From Porpolomopsis calyptriformis (taxonomy: Eukaryota; Basidiomycota; Agaricomycetes; Agaricales; Hygrophoraceae): 64,000 bases of DNA. A program made the position numbers and the translations under genes. The number at the start of each line of letters is the position of its first letter. The first letter of the stretch is position 1. Below are positions 1-9,893 of this stretch, one piece after another. The notes under the pieces were generated by a model. It worked only from the letters and a program-made list of their open reading frames with translations. It was not told the origin of the DNA and did not search any database. The DNA lies in assembly GCA_951640195.1 (NCBI GenBank), contig OX621174.1, forward strand, positions 682,001-746,000, given 5' to 3'.

Positions 1-603
1 CAATTTTGGCCATGATCTCGAGAGGTAGGGGGGAATGAAAACAAAGCTTGGATAAAAAGTTGGGGGACGATAAACTGATAATCGCATTGATGAAAAGCGC
101 ATTGACAAAAAGTTCTTTTGGCAGAAGGACCTTGTCCTCCACCTCCTCATAAGACTCCGGGTAATGATCTGGACGTTTGGAGAGTCCATCAGCCTTATTC
201 TTGATTCTAGGCTGGTAGCTGATTCTGAACCAAAAGCGAGCCAAAAATTCAGACCATCTAGCCTGGCGTCTGGAGAGCTGATGACTGGTCATGAAGTATT
301 GGAGGGACTGGTTGTCAGTTTTGATCATAATGGGTTGCTGTGTCCCTTGCAGGAGGTATCTCCATTCATTCAAGGCAGATATGATGGCTAAAAGCTCTTG
401 GTCATGGGTGGGGTAATTTCGTTCAGCTGGGAGGAGGGTCTTGGAGTAGAAACCAATGGGGTGCCAATCTTCTTCGTCATTCTCTTTCTGGGTTAAGACT
501 GCACCCAGTGCAACACCAGAAGCATCTGTCTCCAGAAGGTAAGGAAGATTTGGCTTTGGGGTCCTCAAAACAGGAGCAGAGGTAAGCGCATTCTTGAGGG
601 TAT
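1..603 (-). mobile_element. Family B LTR retrotransposon copy B2, left visible fragment (pol)
   Basis: This stretch matches, in reverse, the Pol RNase H to integrase-start part of the intact plus-strand copy at about 11,500-12,080. It is the 3'-ward part of copy B2, which continues at 7,496-7,932 and 14,917-19,746 once two later insertions are removed. It ends at 599-603 with GGTAT, the target-site duplication of the family A element inserted at 604. The arginine codon CGA that is mutated to TGA in copy B1 is intact here, near 430. The rest of B2's integrase, chromodomain, third ORF and 3' LTR lies left of the window. Confidence 0.9.
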
Positions 604-1003
604 TGTTATAAACCGGTTGTTCGGAACACATTTTACTTCGGGTGTTCTGTCCCAAGAGATATAAGAGATGGTTCCAAGTCCTTGTTATGAGTAGGCTAAC
701 GAGGAATCAGACTTAAGGTCTGATACGTACAGAAGTACTCTTTATATACTGACTACTTATCTGTGTGAGTCAGTGCGACATAACATGCGGTAGAGATAAG
801 GATGAGTCATCGTGATCGATGACGAATCATAAAGGGGTTGAAACATAACGGAAATGAAGTGTATCCGCATATAGGTAAAGTAAAGGGGAATCCCTGGGGA
901 AGGTAATGGGGAATCCCGATAATAGATGGGGGGAATCCCAAGATAAGAGATAGGTTTGCATACGATAAGATAAAGAAAAAGAAAGAAAATTGCGACTGTG
1001 ACA
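604..1003 (-). repeat. 3' LTR of family A element
   Basis: It begins TGTTATAA and ends GTGACA, and pairs with 7,097-7,495. Read on the minus strand it has a pyrimidine-rich U3 start and a TATATAAAG box. About 34 bp downstream lies AAGTCTGATTC, the predicted transcript start used for self-priming. Short open frames across it are incidental. Confidence 0.93.
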
Positions 1004-1021
1004 TACACCTCGGCTTTTAAG

Positions 1022-1040
1022 GAAATTCGTCCCGAATTTC
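1022..1040 (-). promoter_or_regulatory. Hairpin just upstream of the family A polypurine tract
   Basis: An 8 bp perfect inverted repeat (GAAATTCG, loop GGA, CGAATTTC in element sense) lies just before the polypurine tract and 3' LTR. Families B and C have hairpins at the same place with different but still complementary arms. That suggests selection on structure, perhaps for plus-strand priming or RNA processing. The structural role is inferred. Confidence 0.55.
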
Positions 1041-1044
1041 AAAC

Positions 1045-1779
1045 TTAGGCGGTGTCGGCCGTTTCGTCTTCCGAGGCCTGAGTCGGGATTTCCTCGGTGG
1101 CAGGGGCCTCGACAGCCACCGAGGGGGAAGCGGCGTGTTCGGCTTCCAGAGTCGCTTCAATGGGGGAGGGGGCTTGGACTGTCGCGACGTCGTCGTCGTT
1201 GTCGATTGGGTATTCGAGGTCGACATTGATGGGGTATTCCACCGATTTCCCGTACTCGATTAACGTCTCCATCGTCGCAAGATCGCGCTGGGTTCGGAGA
1301 AAGTCGTCTCTAGAAAGACGTTCGCTCCGATGACTTTCCTCTACGAGCTTGACAATGATGGCGCGGGTAGTAACGTCGTAGCAATTGACCCATGTCCGTT
1401 TCTTTTGACGTTGGAGCTCCCAAACTTTCAACTCACTTTGGTCCCAACGATTCTTCCAAAATAATGCGCTTTTCTCCGACGCTTTGAGCTCGGCTTGTAG
1501 AACTTCGCGTTCCTGACGAAGTTCGCGGTTCCAGTTACTGACGCTGTTACTGTGAACCGTGAGGCAGGAGATGGTGATGGCGGGGTCTTCGGGGGGAGGA
1601 GTCTGAACGGTGAAGAAATCTTCCGCGCGTGCGCGAGCTTGTCGACGTAGCTGTCGAGCAGAGGAAGCAGAGGTGGAGGGGCCAGGAGTGGGGGAGCGAA
1701 TGGCGGACGGGGGGATCTGTCCAGAACGTCTGATGGCGACTTGAGGGGAGGGGGATCATGTAGACCGTGTAGCGGGCAT
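1045..1779 (-). pseudogene. Family A third ORF (unknown function), one nonsense codon
   Basis: A third open frame of about 244 codons follows the pol chromodomain, starting at the ATG at 1,777-1,779 and ending before the 3' LTR. Codon 8 is TGA, most simply a mutated CGA; the frame is otherwise open. The middle is rich in Glu, Lys and Trp and looks like a coiled coil (around residues 85-130), and the tail is acidic. It sits at the same position as the third ORFs of families B and C and shares the MP start and the Trp-containing helix style, but lacks the H3-like motif. I know no function for it. Confidence 0.6.
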
Positions 1780-1951
1780 GGTAGAGTTGTTATGGTGTTT
1801 TTGGTTCAGTGGTCTGAGTCGTTGCCAAGATGAGGGGTGCGTAATTTGAATCTTGAAGGGAAGTGGAGACGTCCGGCAGTTTATAAGGAGTGGTTCTAAA
1901 AATAGAGGTCAATTCTTGGCAGATGAGATGATGACAAACGAATGAATAGAA

Positions 1952-4900
1952 TCAAGTCGCCGTTTGAATTGAGTCTTCGTACGTCTTCACAATTTCCTTG
2001 GCGTGTCGTAAAATGTTCGATCGGTCTTCCCAAGTGGCTTCTTCGATCGGATAGCCCTTCCATTTGACCAAATATTTTCGGCGTCGTTTAGCTCCGGAAT
2101 GTTGTAGTATGGATTCGACCTCGTATTCTTCTTCGTTTTCGATCAGATCAGGAGGAGGCCGTGATGTGTCGATGACATCAGGGTGGAGTGATTCATTTCC
2201 GACGTTTGGTCTCAGGAGTGAAACGTGAAAGACTGGGTGTAGTCTCCATGTTCCGGGAATGTCGATCAGATAAGCAAGATCCAATATCTTTTTTAGGATC
2301 TTGAATGGTCCAGTCCGTCGGTTGTCGAGCTTCTTCGAGGGTCGTGTCGTCTTGATGTTCTTGGTGTCCAACCAGACCAGATCTCCTTCTTCATAGGAGG
2401 GTGAAGGTTTCCGTTTACGATTGGCGTATTTCTTCATTGACTCCGTTGTCTTCGATAAGGATCATTCGGCGTTTTGCTGTGCACGTGTAAGACGTTCGTG
2501 GAAGGTATTTGCTGCGGGCACGTTGCTTTGATCCGGAATGATTGTGGGAAGGTGAGGATGACGTCCGTATTCCATATAGAATGGTGATTGTGAAGTGGCA
2601 GAGTGTTGCCGATTATTGTAGGCAAATTCCACAGAAGCAAGCCATTCTGACCAGTCGTCCTGCATGAAATTGGTATAGAAACGCAAGTAAACCTCGAGTT
2701 CTTGATTGGTGCGTTCCGTTTGACCATCTGTTTGAGGGTGATATGCAGTGGAGAGACCGGAGATGATTCCCAAAGAGTTATTGAGGGCTTCTGTGAATTT
2801 GGATGCAAATTGCACTCCACGATCGGATATAACCTTTTGGGGCCATCCATGATGTTTCCAGATATGATTCTGAAAGAGCTTCGCAGCACCTTCTGATGAA
2901 AGATTAGAAGTTGTCGGAATGAAATGAGCACGTTTAGTGAAACGATCGACAACAACCATTACAGCATCGTAGCCTTGTGACTTGGGGAGTTCGACGATGA
3001 GATCGACGGTGATTTCCTTCCATGGTTCCGTAGAGGGGGGTATGGGTTGGAGTAGTCCTGACGGCTTCGAGGGGAAGTTCTTGTTTTGTTGACAAGCGGG
3101 GCAGGATCGAACGTAGTTGGTGATGTCTTGTAAGGCACCATCCCAAATAAAGTTACGAAGGACGAGTTCCTTCGTCTTCTCAATGCCAGGGTGGCCAGCA
3201 TGGGGGTAGGCATGGGACAGTCGTATAATATCTGTGCGCAAAGATACTTCCTCCGGCACTACTATCCAACCTTCAACATCGCGTACAAGCCCATCAGCTT
3301 GGGTCCAAGCGAGTGAGGCATCCTCGAGTTTATCTTGGATCTTCTGTGGGAGTGGGATTTTGAAGCGTAATCTAGAAAGAAAGCTTGAATTCGACAACTT
3401 GACAATTGAATTTATCCATCAGTCGCGCGCTATCAGAACTTCGTTCTCCACGTCGGCTTCGACGCCAGGCAAGTAATCTGGGCGTCTGGACAGGCCGTCG
3501 GCCTTGTTTTTCCTCCCTGGAACGTATTCAATCTTGAACCTGAATCTGGACAGATACTCAGACCAACGAGTTTGGCGATTTGACAGGCGAAGATTTTTTT
3601 GAAAAATATCGTAAGGCCAAACTGTCCGTTCTGATAAGAATATCGTGTCTCGCCCCTTCGAGGAGATGGTGCCATTGTTTAAAGGAATCAATGATCGCCA
3701 GGAGTTCCAGATCGTGGGTAGGGTAGTTCTTTTCAGCAGGAGAGGTAGATCTTGAGTGATAACCGACAGGTTTCCAATGTCCGTCATGAAGCTGAGAGAG
3801 TATTCCCACGATTCCAATGATAGAGGCATCGGTTTCCAAGCAATAAGGGAGATCGTGATCAGGAATATGAAGGATGGGCGCGTTCGTTAAAAGGGACTTG
3901 ATGTTGTCGAAGGCTTCTTGTCTCCGAGGAGTCCATTCCCACACAGTTTCATTGTGCAAGAGCTCATAGAGAGGGGTAGCGATTCTGGAGAAATCCTTGA
4001 TATATCTCCGCCAAAAGTTCGCACTGCCCAAGAAGGATTGGAGTTGTTTCACCGTCTCCGGAATAGGCCAAGACATGATAGCATTGACTTTCTTTGGGTT
4101 GGTGGTGATTCGTCCTTTGGATAAGACGACTCCGAGATAAATGACTTCTTCCTTCTCGAACTGGCATTTGACGGGTTTACATGAAAGTCCGTGTTTCTTC
4201 ATGATATCTAGAGTCTTGAAGGTCCAGCGTCGTAATTCTTGTAAGTCGTCTCCACAAACAAGCATGTCATCGATATAGATGAAAACGTTTCCAGAGTCCA
4301 GGACTTCTTTGAATCTTGTGTCGATCATCCGTTGAAAGGTGGCTGGTGAGTTCCGTAAACCAAAGAACATGATGGTGGGTTCGAAGGCGCCTGCTTCAGT
4401 GATGAAAGCAGCTTTCCATTCGTCGCCTTCCTTGATCCTGACGTTGTTGAATCCCCATCGGATATCCATGACCGTGAATAGAGAAGCAGTTAGAAGTTTA
4501 GGTCGTTGGAGTATTTGATGAAGAAGAGGAAGGGGGTAATGGTCAGGAACCGTGTGTTCGTTGAGGTAGCGATAATCCTCGATAGGGCGTAAGCCAGCAT
4601 TCTTACCTTTAGCATTCACTTCTTCGGCTTTCTTTCCAAAGAAGAACGGAGAGACTTGTTTCGATTTGGAAACTCGTATTCGTCCAGTAGACAGGTTTTC
4701 GTCGATGAACTTGTGTAAGTGATCCATCTCAAGAGGGGACATTGCGTATTTCGCGCCTTTGACTGGCCTGAAGGTTTCATCCAGTTCTATAGCGTGGTCG
4801 AATTCCGAATGCGGTGGAAGGCGGTCGAAGGATTCTTTGGCAAAGACACTAGAATAGTCTTTCCAGTATACCTCCGGTACAAACTTTCGCATATCTTCTT

Positions 4901-5504
4901 CCACTGTGCTGGCTCGGGATTCATCCGACTTCGATACGCGTCGATTCATGGCCAGCATGACCGATTCCATTCCCAGTGACTCCGCATCTTTCGCTATCCA
5001 TCATGGTAGAGGGAAATCTTTGCTATCCAGAGCCAGTGTTGCCTCTTTCCAATCGATGTTGGGGTTGTGCTTTTTGAGCCACGGGAAGCCGAGGATAATA
5101 TCTGTCTTAGATCCGAGATCGGTCACTTCCAATCGGATCCGTTCATTGTGTCCTCCAGGAGCCTCTAACCAAATATCAATATCGTTCTCGATGGGTCCAC
5201 CTCGGTTTTCAGATCCATCGGCATTCCGTATGGGGATTGGGGTTTCCAATCGTGTTAGAGTAAAATTGTGGCGAGTTGCGAAGGATTCGTCCACGAAATT
5301 TCCAGAGGCTCCACTATCAACCAGAGCAGTGGCCGGGACACGTCGACCAGTGTCGGTAGCTTCAATCCAAACGTCCAAAATGAGTCCGAGATTGCCTTCT
5401 TCAAGAGTACCAAGAATTCGAAATAGATTGCATGGAGTGGTGGTACATTCTTGAGTAGATACGTCCGTAACGGTAGGCGAAGCGTTCGGACTCTTTAAAA
5501 ACCC
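1952..5504 (-). pseudogene. pol: Family A pol polyprotein (protease, RT, RNase H, integrase, chromodomain), broken
   Basis: Read from the slippery site at 5,498-5,504 the frame gives an aspartic protease (LVDSGASGNF), a reverse transcriptase with FIYIDDML, RNase H, an integrase with an HHCC-type zinc region and a TDGQTERTNQE block, and a C-terminal chromodomain containing YLVKWKGYPIEEATWE. It would be normal Ty3/Gypsy chromovirus length. In-frame TGA codons lie near 5,001, at 3,419-3,421 and at 2,462-2,464. One extra base in the A7 run at 3,594-3,600 shifts the frame inside RNase H; alignment with family B shows that A6 would keep register. The copy cannot make full Pol. Confidence 0.92.
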
Positions 5505-6652
5505 TGTTCTTTCAGTTCCTTGACGAGCTGAGCTTTTCTTTCCTTCGGCCAGTGATCAATCCCGCAGTTGTCCACCACTCGAATAGTTTCCTCCGCAGTA
5601 GCCGGGGAAACCACCTCGTCGGCACGTTCCATCTCGATTCCTCGAATACTTCGTCCTCGACCTCGCCCTGTGGTTGGTCTTCCTCGTCGTTGTCCGGCAG
5701 GGGCACTACTCGATGGACGCGCTGCCGAAGAAGAGGCGAGAGGGGAATTTGGACACTTGTTCGCCCAATGACCTGATTCTCCACAGCGATAGCAGTTGCC
5801 TCGCGGAACACGCGATACTGATGATGAGGGAGGTGTCTTCTGTTTGATAGGAGCAGAGGAGGGAGTTCGGGTCGTCGTTCAAGCCACGGTCTCCCTGGGA
5901 GTGTAGTAGTTGCTCCGGGGAGTGGCACGACGCTCAAGTGCAAGCTCGAGACGTTGTTGGTCGAAGACGGAAGCTTTTCGCTTCCAAGCGTTAAGGGTGG
6001 CGGGGATGGGATCAAGGGCATAGATCTTTTCAAGAATTCCGGGATTGAGGCCGTTCCGGTAGAAAACTTTGAGGGCGTCGTCGTTAAATCCTGTTTCGTC
6101 TGCGAGAGCTCCGAATCGTACATTATAATTGTCCACAGTAGAAAGTCCTTGGGTTACCTTTTGAATTTTGACTTGCGCTGTTGCTCTCGCATCAACGTCT
6201 CCAAAGCACTCCTCAAGCTCTTCCATGAAATCTTCGTAATCGGCTCCGATCCACTGAGCACGCTTGAACTCTTGGGTCTGTTGTCGGGCCCATGACTGGG
6301 CAACACCAATCTTCATAAACGACAGAACATAAGTAATTTTCTGTCTGTCGGACCATTGGCTGTCGTCAAGGACTAGACGACAAGCTTGGATGAAGTTGAG
6401 GCATTTGGCAGCAGACCCGTCATATTCATCGGGTTTGGCGATTTTGATGGAGGGGGGAGCAGGTTGTTGAGGCAGAAGAGGTTGCTGGGGTTGCTGGGGT
6501 TGTGGAGGAGGTTGGGGTTGTTGTTGTTGGAGCTGGGTGATCAATTGTTGTTGTTGGGTGATGGTTTGTTCGAGTTGGCGAACAGTGGCCACCAAGGTCG
6601 CAATATCAATGGTAGGGGGATTGGTGGGGGCGTTAGCGGACGTTCCTGACAT
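5495..6652 (-). pseudogene. gag: Family A Gag with CCHC zinc knuckle, one nonsense codon
   Basis: The frame starts at ATG 6,652 and runs to TAA at 5,495-5,497. It has a Gln/Pro-rich N-terminal part, a retrotransposon-Gag core (around residues 75-240), and a nucleocapsid knuckle CYRCGESGHWANKC (C-X2-C-X4-H-X4-C). A single TGA near 5,879-5,881 separates the core from the knuckle; it lies in the same frame and is most simply a C to T change in CGA. The end overlaps the slippery site feeding Pol. Confidence 0.88.
5498..5504 (-). promoter_or_regulatory. Predicted -1 ribosomal frameshift heptamer GGGTTTT (family A)
   Basis: On the minus strand gag ends CAG GGT TTT TAA. The G GGT TTT heptamer has the X XXY YYZ form that allows a -1 slip, and the pol frame is exactly the -1 frame through it. 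The same heptamer directly abuts the gag stop in both family B copies, so it is conserved while the stop itself differs (TAA or TGA). Confidence 0.7.
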
Positions 6653-7084
6653 GTTGGTAGATGTCGGTTGTTGTGGAGTTGCTGGAGCTGTTGGTGTTGG
6701 TGTGGGTGTCGCAGAAGAAAGTTGGGAGTAAAGGGAACCGTATCGTCCTGGTGGAGTAGCAGTCCATTGATGAACTGGTCTAGTTGCTGGTACTGAAGAC
6801 GAAGTGAAGAGTCCTCTTGTTCTTGATCGAGTCTGTGGTCCTAGAGAGGCAGGAGCAGGGGTAGGGGTGGCTATCGTTTCTTCAAGGACTGAAGAAAAGG
6901 ATGGTTCTTGATCTCGAACTGTAGCTGAGAAAGTCGATCTTGAAAGGGGGTCTTCGTAGTGTTCTTCAATGTCTGAGTTGTCGGTAGAAGCCAGGATGGA
7001 AGTTGGTAAGGGGCAAAGAGGTGATGTCGATGATCACAGCGATGGGGGTGTTTTGGATAAGCAGGTGGGAGAGAACCAGAAGGA

Positions 7085-7096
7085 AGTCTGATTCTT
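7085..7096 (-). promoter_or_regulatory. Self-priming PBS of family A
   Basis: The 12 bases next to the 5' LTR read AGAATCAGACTT in element sense. Eleven of them are complementary to AAGTCTGATTC inside the same LTR (7,196-7,206), which lies about 34 bp downstream of the TATATAAAG box (7,232-7,240), where the transcript should start. This is the arrangement known for Tf1 of fission yeast, where the mRNA 5' end primes reverse transcription. Confidence 0.75.
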
Positions 7097-7495
7097 GTTA
7101 TAAACCGGTTGTTCGGAACGCGTTTTACTTCGGGTGTTCTGTCCCAAGAGATATAAGAGATGGTTCCAAGTCCTTGTTATGAGTAGGCTAACAAGGAATC
7201 AGACTTAAGGTCTGATACGTACAGAAGTACTCTTTATATACTGACTACTTATCTGTGTGAGTCAGTGCGACATAACATGTGGTAGAGATAAGGATGAGTC
7301 ATCGTGATCGATGACGAATCATAAAGGGGTTGAAATATAACGGAAATGAAGTGTATCCACATATAGGTAAAGTAAAGGGGAATCCCTGGGGAAGGTAATG
7401 GGGAATCCCGATAACAGATAGGGGGAATCCCAAGATAAGAGATAGGTTTGCATACGATAAGATAAAGAAAAAGAAAGAAAATTGCAACCGTGACA
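7097..7495 (-). repeat. 5' LTR of family A element
   Basis: It is the partner of 604-1,003 and is followed by the second copy of GGTAT. It carries the TATA box (7,232-7,240) and the predicted self-priming transcript start (7,196-7,206). Confidence 0.93.
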
Positions 7496-7932
7496 GGTAT
7501 CAAAAGCACGTTGTTGCCTAGGGGTCCAAATCCATTCTTGATCCTTTCGTAGGAGCTCATTGAGAGGACGAGCAATCAGGGAGTAATCCTTGATAAACCT
7601 TCACCAAAAGTTGGCAGTGCCAAGGAAGGATTGGAGATCTCGTTTCTTCTGAGGGATAGGCCAGGTTCTGATCGCCTCAACCTTCTTGGGGTTAATAGCG
7701 ATGTGGCCTTTAGAGATCATTATCCCCAGATAAATCACTTCCTTTTTCTCGAACTGGCACTTGACAGGTTTGCAGGACAGTTGATTCTTCTCCATGATCT
7801 CTAGAGTTCATTCCGTCCAATAGGTGAGTTCAGTGAGGTCCTTTCCCATGATCAGGATATCATCAATATAGATATAGACCTGCTTGGAATCGATAACCTC
7901 TTTGAAGAGAACGTCGATCATTCATTGGAAGG
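7496..7932 (-). mobile_element. pol: Copy B2, middle fragment (reverse transcriptase)
   Basis: This is minus-strand RT/RNase H sequence matching 11,060-11,490 of copy B1, including the region after the YIDD motif. It joins seamlessly to 1-603 on one side and to 14,922 on the other when elements A and B1 are removed. It ends with GAAGG (7,928-7,932), the duplication made by B1. Stop codons near 7,808 and 7,920 show that this copy has decayed. Confidence 0.92.
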
Positions 7933-8291
7933 TGTCAGAGATATATTTTTTCCTTTTCCTTTGCTCGTCTATTCCCATTTACATCAGACAGTTTACACCA
8001 ATAGCCGCTTAGCCACCCAAACTCCGCTTAGTAATACAAGGTGACCAAGCCATATCTATATTTAGTCAACCATCACTCTCCTTATCTACATGACTCATCC
8101 ATAGTCGTTACGACTCACACGTAGTCAATATGACTCATACTTAGCTAGTATATAAAGCTAGCAGTAGATAGACTTAGGATAAGTCTGTTTCTTTCGTTAA
8201 CACCCCAATCAGTAGTCTTCCAACCCTTTAAAACCCTACACCCAGAGCCTGAAGTAAAACCTTGCGATCAACCCTAGACTGCTGTCTAACA
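7933..8291 (+). repeat. 5' LTR of copy B1
   Basis: It starts TGTCAGAG and ends TCTAACA. It has a pyrimidine-rich start, several direct copies of GACTCA-type motifs, and a TATATAAAG box at 8,149-8,157. AAGTCTGTTTCT follows at 8,181-8,192 as the likely mRNA start. Confidence 0.95.
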
Positions 8292-8303
8292 AGAAACAGA
8301 CTT
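8292..8303 (+). promoter_or_regulatory. Self-priming PBS of copy B1
   Basis: AGAAACAGACTT immediately follows the 5' LTR and is complementary over all 12 bases to 8,181-8,192 in the LTR, about 32 bp past the TATA box. Copy B2 has the same pair (19,376-19,387 with 19,487-19,498). Compared with family A, one base pair differs on both sides (T-A versus A-T), a compensatory change supporting real pairing. Confidence 0.78.
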
Positions 8304-8471
8304 CCTTCTTGCTCACTCCACGCTATACAACCCCTACTCTGTCTGGCCAGTGCTGAAGGTCTTCACCCACGAGATCAATTTCACCACCCAGACATTAACA
8401 TCGATTAGGCTTGCTCTCTCCCCTTGTATTCCCGTCAAGCCCCCCAATATCCAACTGCCACCGTTCCACCA

Positions 8472-9893
8472 ATGGTTTTGACTCATTCATCATCCACTAT
8501 CCCTCACCCTGCTATCCCTCTCTCCCAGGAAGGCTCTCTCCCTCCTGCCCCAGCTCCCATCCTCGACGAGACGGTTGACCTTGCCCAAGAAGAAGAACAA
8601 GAAGAACAAGAAGAACAAGCGGGTCCCTCTCACTCAAAAGGGAAAGGTCGAGCTGAGGACAATGATGAGGATGAAGAAGAAGATCCACGCGTAGCCTTTG
8701 AGATCATGAAGCAGGATTATCAACAATTGCTGCAGGTCCAACAAGACCAAGCGCAAGCGAGTCATAGAATCGAACAACAACTTCAAGTATTGATGGCCAA
8801 CCTCATAGGCCCCCAACCTGTCCCTGCCCCTCTTGGGCTATTCCCACAACCTCTCCAAGCACCCCCAGTATTCCCCCAACCTGTCCCTGCCCCTGCCCCT
8901 GTCCCTGCCCCTGCCCCTGCCCCCGCCAAGATCAAAATGAACCCTCCTGACGAATTCTCTGGTGATCCCACCAAGCTCCGCAACTTCCTGCGTCAAGTGA
9001 AGTTGAATCATTTGGGACGACCAGGAATCTCAGAGGCCGACAAGATTATCTATGCCTTGTCGTTTATGATCGGAGGAAATGCAGAACCATGGGCTGAGCG
9101 TCAAGTAGATGCTTACACAACATTGAACTGGGTTGGTGCCGATTGGGCTGTCTTTGAACAAGCCCTCACCCGAGACTTTGGAGACTTGGACCCCAAGTCA
9201 ACTGCTCAACTGAAGATCAAGGACGTCAAGTAGTTCAACAAGAGCGCAGAGGAGTACAACATCAATTTCAATCGATGGGCCCATGATACTGGATACGGAC
9301 AAGAAGCTTCGACGACTTTGTATAAAGATGGACTCAACCCCTCCCTTTTGCGACAGATCTACCTTTCAGATCGTCAACCCACCACCCTCTTTGAATGGCA
9401 GTCTCGTGCTGCAGAACTTGACAGACGACATCGAGAATTCCTGGCTAGAACATCTTCTAAGCCCCAGACTCGTAACACCCGTATCACCAACACCCCCTAC
9501 CGACAAGGACCACCTGCTGGTCCCTCCACCTATTCCAACCCTGCTGCCCCCAGAATCAAACAAGAAGAAAAGCCTGCTTCACTAGGAGGAATTCCCAAAG
9601 GAGCATGTTTCAACTGTGGACAATTTGGCCACTTTGCCAGTTCTTGTCCCAATGCTCCTAGGACGAGTACTTCTGGTTCTGGAAGCCGCCCCTTCACCCC
9701 AGCAGCTAGAGGTCGTGGAGGAAAGAAACCCGGTCGAGGAAGAAATGTTCAAGTTCTGGAGACCTCAGCCTCGATTGAGGAGGTCAACTCCAATGAAGAT
9801 TCTCGTCAAGACTTCGAGAAGTGTGGTATCGTCAACTGGGAGCCTAAGAGGAAAGAAGAGCTGAAGAGAGCTTTGGAGAAACAGGGTTTTTGA
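8472..9893 (+). pseudogene. gag: Gag of copy B1, single TAG nonsense codon
   Basis: ATG at 8,472 is preferred over an upstream TTG. The protein has an acidic Glu/Gln-rich N-terminal part, a Pro-Ala repeat patch (8,880-8,930), a Gag core, and a knuckle CFNCGQFGHFASSC. A TAG at 9,231-9,233 interrupts it where copy B2 has CAG (Gln), so the break is a C to T change. The frame resumes directly and ends TGA at 9,891-9,893 inside the frameshift site. Confidence 0.92.
9884..9890 (+). promoter_or_regulatory. Predicted -1 frameshift heptamer GGGTTTT (copy B1)
   Basis: Gag reads CAG GGT TTT TGA. A slip of -1 on G GGT TTT enters the pol frame (GGG TTT TTG AAC) with no stop. It is identical in copy B2 (93-99 within 16,0xx, i.e. 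16,093-16,099) and conserved in family A. No downstream pseudoknot was evaluated. Confidence 0.7.

Larger units (their letters stand above)
604..7495 (-). mobile_element. Complete family A chromodomain Ty3/Gypsy LTR retrotransposon
   Basis: The element is bounded by two LTRs of about 400 bp that start TGTTATAAACC and end GTGACA on the plus strand, flanked by the 5 bp duplication GGTAT (599-603 and 7,496-7,500). Removing it rejoins the interrupted RNase H sequence of copy B2 exactly. Reading on the minus strand the order is 5' LTR, self-priming site, gag, pol in the -1 frame, third ORF, purine tract and 3' LTR. The LTRs differ at about ten places, mostly transitions, so it is older than copy B1. 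At least five nonsense codons and one homopolymer frameshift make it non-autonomous now. Confidence 0.95.

Noticed and set aside
757..1042. Several overlapping open frames in the family A LTR (also at 7,249-7,575)
   Set aside because: They are inside LTRs, differ between copies and have no protein motifs.
8880..8930. Pro-Ala hexamer repeat in gag as a possible independent minisatellite
   Set aside because: It is in frame in the Gag proteins of both B copies and only varies slightly, so it is part of the coding sequence.
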